Source of the DNA: Cladosporium sp. IMV 00045
Lineage: Eukaryota > Ascomycota > Dothideomycetes > Cladosporiales > Cladosporiaceae
DNA: 16,431 nucleotides
Reading direction: 5' to 3'
NCBI GenBank assembly: GCA_001931905.2
Contig: MSJI02000253.1
Location: 1-16,431 of the forward strand
The notes beneath the pieces were generated by a model. It saw nothing but the letters and a program-made list of their open reading frames with translations, did not search any database and had not been told where the DNA came from. Shown here piece after piece: positions 10,010-16,431 of this stretch; the stretch's first letter is position 1, and the number at the start of each line of letters is the position of its first letter. The translations under genes and the position numbers were made by a program.

Positions 10010-10581
10010 ACTGCGATGTCGATTGCGTTATTTTGGGTGGATTATTCTTATCTTGCTATTTCAGCGTGGAGTCAATGGATGGGTTTTGGACGGGGTTCAA
10101 GCGAAGACGGTATTTCTTTGCGCGGTTGCCTAGAGTTATGATTGGGATTTGGCTGCTCTGTAAGTTTAATGGATGTTGATGCTCTTTCTTCATGGTTTAC
10201 CTTCATCGCAGTGCTCTCCGTTCCAACGTTGCGTTATGATTCAGTACTGATGAACGAATAATAAAGCGAGGCGTGATTTGAGAAAGCGAAATTCGCATGG
10301 CTTTCTTTTGCATCTGTCCTCACTTTTGCGAATCGAAGATGCTGGAAGCTGTAAATATGGCTGACTATAGACCGCCATATGCTTCGCTCGGCGTTCGTGA
10401 AACGCTGAAAGCAACCTCACTTTCACAACAGCTTGGTGGTTCCTTGCCACCAACCTCCTACGCCACGCCCTCTCACTAATGACTCAACACATTCACTACC
10501 CTACGTCCGTCGTCGCATCCGTCAGTCTCACCATCAACGCACCTATTCTCAACCCACCACAAGACAAACGCAAAAGCAACC
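10010..10581 (+). other. Intergenic region; 3' UTR of the GT8 gene and leader of the 2EXR-like gene
   Basis: These 572 bases contain the GT8 3' UTR (G- and T-rich to about 10160) and then a C- and A-rich leader-like segment from about 10440 to the next ATG, with no recognisable gene. A TGACTCA string, the consensus of Gcn4/Cpc1-type bZIP factors, sits at 10480-10486, about 95 bases before the start codon at 10582. A single short site can occur by chance, so regulation by amino-acid starvation is only a possibility. Confidence 0.45.
10260..10265 (+). terminator. AATAAA polyadenylation signal of the GT8 gene
   Basis: AATAAA lies about 250 bases after the GT8 stop at 10009, or about 130 bases after the alternative stop at 10131-10133. 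The shorter distance fits slightly better with the spliced 3' end, but this does not decide it. Confidence 0.45.
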
Positions 10582-11406
10582 ATGCCCCACCGATCCAAAT
10601 ACGGCCCTCGCCCAGCCGCCACCACCCTCGACCCCAGCTTCGATTCTGACATCCTCGAACAAGGTCCCTCCACTACACCACCAACCCAAACTATACCCTT
10701 CCTCACCCTCCCTGCGGAACTCCGCAACGTAATCTACGCCCTCGCCCTTGAGCCTTCACCATTCCAGCCCGGTGCGCGCAAAATTCCCAACCTTTCCCCG
10801 CCCCTGTTGCAGACAAACAAGCAGATCCGCGCCGAAGCCACTTCCTATGCTCGCTCAGCAGCTCAGCAATACTGGTCCGACCGGCACCTCTCCCCGCCCA
10901 CGGACACCGGGCCTCGCGGTCTGGAGATCTACCTTGCACCCACTTGCACTGGCAGGACGGTTGCCCACTTGCTCGCGGACGATGTCGTGGACAGGTTCGA
11001 CTATCTCCTCATCTACGTCGGCAGTAGGAGTGATTTGGCACCGCGATCGGCGGCGCGCGAAGTCCGCCCGCGAGCGGTTTATGTGTGGCGTCCGAGGGGA
11101 AGGGTGGAGGGCTGCGAGGTGCGGAAGGTCGTGCATGGGGATGGGGAAGGGGGCTGGATTGCGTGTCTTGAAAGGGTTGCCAGGGAGAGAATTGAGGCTG
11201 CCAGGGGGACGTGGAGGCTAGGTTGGTACGAGGGAGGGGAGGACTGGGTTAGGAGGGTGGTGTTGGGAAAGATTTTGTATGGATTGGATGGGGTGTACGA
11301 GCTTGAAAGGAAGGTGAAGAGCGTTTGGAGGACGGTGTTGGCTGCGAAAAGAGGGGTGGTGAATCGAGAGGTTCGTGAGGGCTTCTACTTGGAGCCTGAT
11401 AAATGA
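10582..11406 (+). CDS. 2EXR/F-box-like domain protein of unknown function
   Basis: A single exon encodes 274 residues, starting in a good context (AACCATGC). Residues 38-56 contain FLTLPAELRNVIYALALEP, and 73-86 contain PPLLQTNKQIRAEA. This pair (LPxELRNxIY, then LLxTxxQIRxEA) marks the F-box-like 2EXR family, greatly expanded in filamentous ascomycetes, especially Dothideomycetes. The first 35 residues are Pro/Thr-rich and probably disordered. The C-terminal half is rich in Arg, Gly and Val, with no motif I know. Some F-box-like proteins are ubiquitin-ligase adaptors, but no Skp1 binding has been shown for this family and no partner can be inferred. The 5' half of the gene is strongly C-rich and the 3' half strongly G-rich on the coding strand. 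Family assignment is good, function unknown. Confidence 0.8.
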   Translation: MPHRSKYGPRPAATTLDPSFDSDILEQGPSTTPPTQTIPFLTLPAELRNVIYALALEPSPFQPGARKIPNLSPPLLQTNKQIRAEATSYARSAAQQYWSDRHLSPPTDTGPRGLEIYLAPTCTGRTVAHLLADDVVDRFDYLLIYVGSRSDLAPRSAAREVRPRAVYVWRPRGRVEGCEVRKVVHGDGEGGWIACLERVARERIEAARGTWRLGWYEGGEDWVRRVVLGKILYGLDGVYELERKVKSVWRTVLAAKRGVVNREVREGFYLEPDK

Positions 11407-12311
11407 GGGAGGCGATACGCTGTTTACTACAACAGGTGAAAAATCATCATTACGCCAACATTCAGGATCACCGCCAACGACTTCACTTCGCACGACGAAC
11501 GACTAAAAATGACCACGAAAAGGATTGTTCCTGAATTCAGAGGACTTTCTCCGTTCAACTTTTCATGCACAGCGGCTTTCTACTTCCATTGCAAATCCAG
11601 GGTCACTTCATCGATTCAATTCGAGCTTTTTCGGCGAGCCCGATTAACGACAAACGACACTCAGAGCGGGTCAACAGAACCAACCGAGCTCGCACGATGC
11701 CAAATTTCGGTTTCATCATCGACGACAACCCTTGTGTCGAAAAGAACGACCAAACACGATTACGAAGAAGCGAAGAAGTGGTTGAGACTCCTTGATCGGA
11801 AAGGGTGTCTCTGCTTTCCGTTCCTTTTCCCGTCTGTTGTAGCCATGACATTGTTCTTGGCCGCCACTTCAAGCCTGTTTAGTTTATCGATGTCCTCGAC
11901 TGCAGCTCTATCATTGCCACTTTGAGATTACTTCATGGATTCTCCTTGACCGGGATTCCGTCATCGTCAGCGCAGGAGGTCAAACCCACGGCTTCCTCGG
12001 ACTTCTGTCATTTCCCCTCTTGTTTTCTTCCTTCCCTCCCTGCACTGCCTGTCATTATGAAGGGCCGCGTTTGACAGGGTGATTAGCAGAGCAAGAATTT
12101 CGGGGTACGGTGAGAAATGGGTAGAGAGACTGGGGTACACAATGCCCATCATGAGCAACTAGATCAACGCAGAAATCGAACAGGATCGCTATCGCAACGA
12201 AAACCTTTTCGCCACAGGGAGAAAAACAAAAGGTGATGAATTGATTCCACAAAAAAGAACCCAAGTAAATAAAACAGATAAGGTATACAATAAATCCTTG
12301 GCCTGCCGCAC
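11407..12311. other. Convergent intergenic region of 905 bases
   Basis: It lies between two genes that point at each other, so much of it should be 3' UTR. A 138-codon frame at 11509-11925 (+) starts in an acceptable context (AAAATGACC) and ends with a hydrophobic Ser/Leu-rich segment, but it resembles no family I recognise, and an antisense frame of similar quality overlaps it. I do not call it a gene. No AATAAA was seen just after the 11406 stop. On the minus strand the first ~100 bases after the Nop12 stop are AT-rich. Confidence 0.45.
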
Positions 12312-14200
12312 TCAACCACTCTTCCCCTTCTTCGCTCCCGCAGCCTTATAAGCCGCGGCCCTCCTCGCGCTGCGATCCGTCGGTTTGCCATGCTGCTGCT
12401 TCTTCTTCCCTCCAGCACCACCTCCCTTACCGCCCAGTTTCAAGCCCTGATTGCCCTGCTTGCTGCTCGCTCGGTGGCCTTCGAAGACGAAGGCTTCGGG
12501 ACGCTTCAGGCCGGCCAGTGCGGGCCGGTTGTTGCTGTGCTCTCCGCCGTTGCCGGCTTTCTGCTGGTTCTTCACCGCGGCCGCTGCGCCTGCTTTGCCG
12601 AGCAATTTGCCCTGTCTGCCCATCTGCGCCAGCTCCTCTTCGGTAACCTTGCGTTTGTAACCGCTAGCAGCAGCTGGCTTAGCATTCGCGCCCGGCCGGC
12701 CAGAGCCCGGTTTGGCATTGCGTTTCTGGGCTTTGGCGCGCGACACGCGCAGCTTGCGCGGCAGCATGGGCGGGAACTTCTTGTCGTTGTCGAGCAGGGC
12801 TTTCTCCACGCTGTTCTCATCCACGAACTGCACGTAGGCGATGCCCTTGCCGACGCGCGTGACGCTGTCGCGGATGACGCGGACGGACTCGACGGCGCCG
12901 TGGCGCGACATGGTGCGCCAGAGCCCCTCCTCGTGGTCGGCGGGGGTTTTGCCCGGTTTGCGCACCTCGCGGCCGTCGGCGGCGTTGGCGGCCTGGATGT
13001 TCGATTCGTCGTCGACGAAGCCCAGGTTGCCGATGAAGACGCAGCGCTTGTGGTCGACTTTGGCCGGGTGGGCGATTTCGTCCACGCGCAGGTGGCGGTC
13101 GAGGGTCTTGGAGGCGTTCAGGCGGCGCGCGGCTTCGCGCGCGAGGATGGGCGAGCTGTACACTGCGTAGGCGTTTGTGGATTTGGTCGTTGCATCCATG
13201 AGTTCCTTTTTGGCGTAGGCGGCTTTCTTGGGCAGGGCGGCGGCGTAGGGCGTGCTGCGGAAGCGGAGCGATTCCAGTTTCATTTTGATTTCCGGGTGTT
13301 TTTTGGCCACTTCGGGGAAGAAGGAGGTCAGGTGTGCGATGAAGACTCGGCGGGAGGATTTGGATGTGATGGCGGCGGTGGAGACGTTTCCGAGGAAGAC
13401 GGTGCGGTTGGCTTTGGTGAGGTCGCTGTCGGCTTGTTGCGTTTCGTGCTTGGGTGGAGGGGAGGGTGCTTTTGTCTTTTTGTCGGATTTGGAGGTGTCG
13501 TTGCCTTCATCGTCCTCGTCATCTTCGTCGTCAACGTCGGGCATGTCGTCGTCGTCGCTCTCTGCTTCGATCCGTACATCCACTCCACCGTCGTCGTCGT
13601 CGCTCTCCTCTGCCGCGTCCTCTGCCTCGCCTTTCTGTCTCTTGGCCGCGCGCTCTTTCGCAGCAGCTTCGGCGTCCTTTGCCTCTTCCTTCTCCAGTTT
13701 GCGCATGTAGACATCCTCAAGATCGTCATTTGCATCCTTGCGCTTCCTTTTGCGCTTCTTGTCGTCCGATGGTGCCTGTTCCACTTCCTGCTCGGCCGCA
13801 GCGATGGCTTTTTTCACATCGTCACTGTCGTCGGGCACCTCATCCTCGTCGGCCTCGTCGTCGAAGTCCTCGTCGATTTCGCTCAGCTCGGCGTTTGGGT
13901 CGTCGTCCTCGTCTTCATCCTCAGGCTCTTGGATGATTTCTTGGCGAGTGGGTGGTGTAGGCTTGAGAGTGTAAGCGTTTATGCTGTATAGTTAAGAGAT
14001 AATTCGGAACATACCTGTGCAGCAAAAAGAGAAGAAAGTGCTGGGTTTACAGCCTTGTTGTCGGCCAGCAGCGAGACAGTACCGTTGACAGGCTTGTCCT
14101 GCTTTTCTTCGCCAGAAGACTTCTTTTCCTTGTTGCTTTTCTTGTCTGACTTGTCTTTCTTGGAGGTCTTTTCGACCTTTTGAGTCTTGTCTTTCGCCAT
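12312..14200 (-). CDS. NOP12: Nucleolar protein 12 (Nop12), two-RRM pre-rRNA processing factor, two exons
   Basis: Exons 14015-14200 and 12312-13961 are joined across a 53-base intron (donor GTATGT, acceptor TCTCAAG, phase 0) to give 611 residues. The N-terminus is Lys/Ser-rich (1-38), then VNPALSSLFAAQ at 51-62, which precedes the RRMs in this family. Long Asp/Glu tracts and basic KKRKRKRK-type clusters (about 130-137) follow; the Asp runs include two (GTC)4 trinucleotide runs on the plus strand at 13545-13557 and 13590-13602. RRM1 begins with RTVFLGNV (248-255) and has a long insertion. RRM2 has RNP2 CVFIGNL at about 369-375 and RNP1 KGIAYVQF at 434-441. The C-terminus is Gly/Lys/Ala-rich. 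Known Nop12 (yeast; human RBM34) acts in the nucleolus in 5.8S/25S rRNA maturation. The start has AAAATGGCG. Divergent from the Dep1-like gene. Confidence 0.92.
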
Positions 14201-14728
14201 TTTTGGTTGTAAGTGACGGGATATAGCTCTTGTCTGCCTTTTTCCTCGTCGACTTTTTTGGTTGGAGCGCAAAGCCGAGCGCGCGCAACTTCTCCCGTGC
14301 CGAGCGTAGCGCTACAAAGAGGAAAAGGGCAGGTCAGCCGTAAATGGCGAGGCACCAGTGACGAAAGCCGATTCTTGCTTGCTCGCGAGGTGTCTCTGCT
14401 ACAGCATACAACAATCCTCGACCAATACCATCCACCGCCTCACGGAAAAACACTGCACATGTCGAATCCTACTGCCAACGCCTCGTCTGGCGTGTGAGAG
14501 ACCTGCACCACCTTTCTCACAACCAAAATCCTCCTACAACCCTGCCACCCGCCCGCCCTCTCGACCGATCCCGCAAACCCAGCGCGCACCACCCACCTCG
14601 ACCTTGTAGGAAAGCAGCGTCTAGGGTAAATACATTGCTATTCTCGTCGGTGGGAACTGGCGATAAGAGAAGGCGATCCACTACACAATCAATCCACCCT
14701 ACGCGCACACTCGACTACATCCGGCGCC
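14201..14728. promoter_or_regulatory. Divergent promoter region shared by the Nop12 and Dep1-like genes
   Basis: The start codons of the two genes lie 528 bases apart and point away from each other, so both promoters must fall here or in the neighbouring first exons. The right part (about 14400-14728) is C- and A-rich on the plus strand, like a leader of the Dep1-like gene. I saw no clear TATA box or ribosome-biogenesis (RRPE/PAC) element. Overlapping short frames (14213-14497, 14494-14760) show no protein pattern. Confidence 0.55.
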
Positions 14729-16431
14729 ATGGCGACGCCGGCCACTGCGCGTCGCAGTGAGTCGCTACACGGCAGTGAGTCTCCCTCCACCCATGCTTTG
14801 GCATTTGCCATTTGGCATAGCTCAAATCAATCATACTTCTCTTCAAGGATCTCCACTAACACGCGCTGCCTCAGACGTCGACGGCGACCACGGCGCACCC
14901 ACTTCTCCTCGCTCTACCCACCACACCCCAGCCAGAACCCCGACGCCCCGCCCATCCATTTCTCCCCTCAGTACAGCTTCTAAACCACCCAAAGGCTCCC
15001 CTATAGCCACAAGGGACGCCACAATGCACGATGCGGACCTCGACCAGAATAATGCCGAGGCTCAAGATAATGGCGATCCCGCTGCCGAGATCGGCGACAT
15101 CCCAGACGACCGCTCAAGCAGTCTCAGTGAGCCAGAAGACCTCGACGAAGATGATGCAGGATTGGCGTATGCGACCAATGGCGCAGGTGTCGCTCACTCG
15201 CTGCCCGTGCAAAAGTCGCTCGAGGTGGATTCAGAAGCCGAAACCGAGCGGCTGGAGGAATCTCCACAGAAGCTGCGAAAACACACAGATGATGTTGGCA
15301 AGACACCGAGCAAACTGAGTAAAACTGTTGGCGTTGAAGACGACCTCTCAGAGCCACCTTCGCCCTTGCCGACCGGCCCTGGCGCTGCTTCGAGTACGTC
15401 CACTGTTGAGACGGCCGGTAAGGCTTCTCCCGGCCCTGCAGTACTCTCCTTGTTCACTTTTAACAATCGCGATACTAACGCGAAAATCACAGGACAAAAG
15501 CGCAAGCGCTCAGACGCCGAAGACAGCCCTCTCACAAGCGACGTTTCCGACATTGAAGAATCACCACGCAAAAGAAGTCACGGACCTGCCGACCCTGCGG
15601 AAGATGATGTCGCGCAAACGACAGAAGCAAACGGCGCCGACGAAGTACCAGAGAATGCAGACGCTGAGGCCGCGGATACCGCCGAGGCAGAAGACGTGGA
15701 AGTGCCAGTCGCGGCACCAGCCAAAGGCACGAAAGGCAGAAAAGGACGCAAGCCTGGAAGAAAACCAAAAGCTCAAGAAGAAACCCAGGAATCTGAAGTT
15801 CCAGATTTTGCCGTGGATATGGAAGAAGAAGAGACCGGTGCTGAAGCCGCGCCAAAGAGCGAAGAGGAAATCAGGCAAAAGGGAGAGGCTTCTTCCTCTT
15901 TCGAAGACCTGGCGAAGCGATTCAATGCTTTCCGACAACGGCTGGTCAATGAAAGTTTGGCTTCCGTCGAGCACGAGCTGCAACTTTTGAATCAGGGCGA
16001 CTGCACCCATCCGGAGTATCTACGACAGGTTACCTGCATCGACGAACGACAAGCTAAGCAAGTGCGCGAGGCGCACGCTTTCTACCGCTACCGCATGCAG
16101 TCTATACGCGAGCGCACTCTCGGCGAACGAGCACAGCTTCACTCCCAGTATTTCCAGACCGTCCGCGAACTGAGAGAGAATATGCTATACCAGCTTGGCG
16201 AAGACTGGTATGGCATCCAAAGAGAACGACGACAGCAGCACCAAGAAGGCGAAGAGAGGTTCTTGTACAAACTCCCAAGCAAAAAGAGCGCACAGATTCG
16301 GCAACAGGCCAAGTACAACCAGGAGGTCAGCGTACTCAGTGGTGTGGCGAAGTATGTTGGTTTTCCTGCTGCACCGAATATCTCTGGTGTTCAAGACTCA
16401 GGGCTGGACGATGACCTGAAAGCTATGCGCG
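14729..16431 (+). CDS. DEP1: Dep1/Sds3-family histone deacetylase complex subunit, 3' end beyond the window
   Basis: Proposed exons are 14729-14756, 14875-15417 and 15493-16431 (open at the edge), giving at least 503 residues. Intron 1 is 118 bases (GTGAGT, CACTAAC branch, CCTCAG) and intron 2 is 75 bases (GTAAGG, TACTAAC branch, CACAG); phases agree. The N-terminal third is Ser/Pro/Glu-rich and disordered. There are basic clusters at QKRKRS (192-197) and a GRKGRKPGRKPK stretch (272-283) that could be nuclear signals or AT-hook-like. From residue 327 (FEDLAKRFNAFRQRLVNESL) the sequence is a long charged helical region, including CTHPEYLRQV and YGIQRERRQQ, that matches the Sds3-like family. 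Known members (Dep1, Sds3; BRMS1 in animals) scaffold the Rpd3L/Sin3 deacetylase complex in the nucleus. Dep1 is preferred over Sds3 because of the long acidic N-terminus. ATG 15024 is an alternative start that needs no first intron. Confidence 0.8.
14757..14874 (+). other. Intron 1 of the Dep1-like gene, with a tandem in-phase donor
   Basis: The donor GCA|GTGAGTC at 14757 is followed 18 bases later by an identical GCA|GTGAGTC at 14775. Both leave phase 1 and join to the acceptor at 14873-14874, whose branch site CACTAAC is at 14854-14860. Using the second donor would replace the junction by six extra residues (SESLHG) without changing frame. Confidence 0.65.
15418..15492 (+). other. Intron 2 of the Dep1-like gene, 75 bases, frame-preserving and stop-free
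   Basis: It has a GTAAGG donor, a perfect TACTAAC branch site about 20 bases before the CACAG acceptor, and a length divisible by three with no in-frame stop. Splicing is therefore supported by signals but not required by the frame; if kept, it would add 25 residues just before the KRKR cluster. Confidence 0.7.

Noticed and set aside
11509..11925. A 138-codon frame in the convergent gap
   Set aside because: It has an acceptable start context, but no recognisable domain, an overlapping antisense frame of equal quality and a position where 3' UTRs are expected. Transcript data would be needed.
12390..13991. A 533-codon open frame on the plus strand, opposite Nop12
   Set aside because: It mirrors the Asp/Glu/Ala/Lys-rich codons of Nop12 (GAC reads as Val on the other strand), giving a low-complexity Val/Phe/Gly chain with no family pattern. 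The Nop12 reading has two RRMs and a consistent intron.

Overview
The window looks like nuclear DNA of a filamentous ascomycete fungus, most likely of the class Dothideomycetes (the phylum is firm, the class is an inference). The evidence is short spliceosomal introns of 53-118 bases with GTRNGT donors and CTAAC-like branch sites, purine-at-minus-3 start contexts, pyrimidine-rich leaders, and protein families typical of such fungi: a CRH cell-wall transglycosylase, a BSC6-like major facilitator, an LPAELRN/2EXR-type protein, Nop12 and a Dep1/Sds3 subunit. Nothing points to a mobile element, a prokaryotic segment, a secondary-metabolite cluster, a CRISPR array or a structural RNA gene.

Layout from left to right. 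(1) The 3' part of a MAPEG-type membrane protein (3-404, +). (2) A secreted histidine-phosphatase-superfamily protein with altered catalytic motifs (1346-2734, +), convergent with (3) a four-exon MFS transporter (2855-4421, -); their stop codons are 120 bases apart. (4) A two-exon, GPI-anchored GH16 CRH transglycosylase (5103-6428, -). (5) A gene-poor stretch of about 2.5 kb (6429-8890) that serves as a divergent upstream region and contains a CT microsatellite. (6) A type II membrane GT8 glycosyltransferase (8891-10009, +). (7) A 2EXR/F-box-like protein of unknown role (10582-11406, +). (8) A 0.9 kb convergent gap. (9) Two-exon Nop12, a pre-rRNA processing factor with two RRMs (12312-14200, -). 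(10) A divergent 528-base promoter shared with (11) a Dep1/Sds3-family subunit of the Rpd3-type histone deacetylase complex, running off the right edge (14729-16431, +).

The genes do not form one pathway. They read as an ordinary housekeeping and cell-surface stretch: wall remodelling (CRH), surface or Golgi glycosylation (GT8), a secreted phosphatase-like enzyme, transport (MFS), ribosome biogenesis (Nop12) and chromatin (Dep1). I found no convincing new multi-gene system. The points most worth a second look are a reversal of GC skew inside six of the seven genes whose 3' ends are visible, the changed active-site motifs of the phosphatase, and splice-site arrangements in the Dep1-like gene that could yield protein isoforms.
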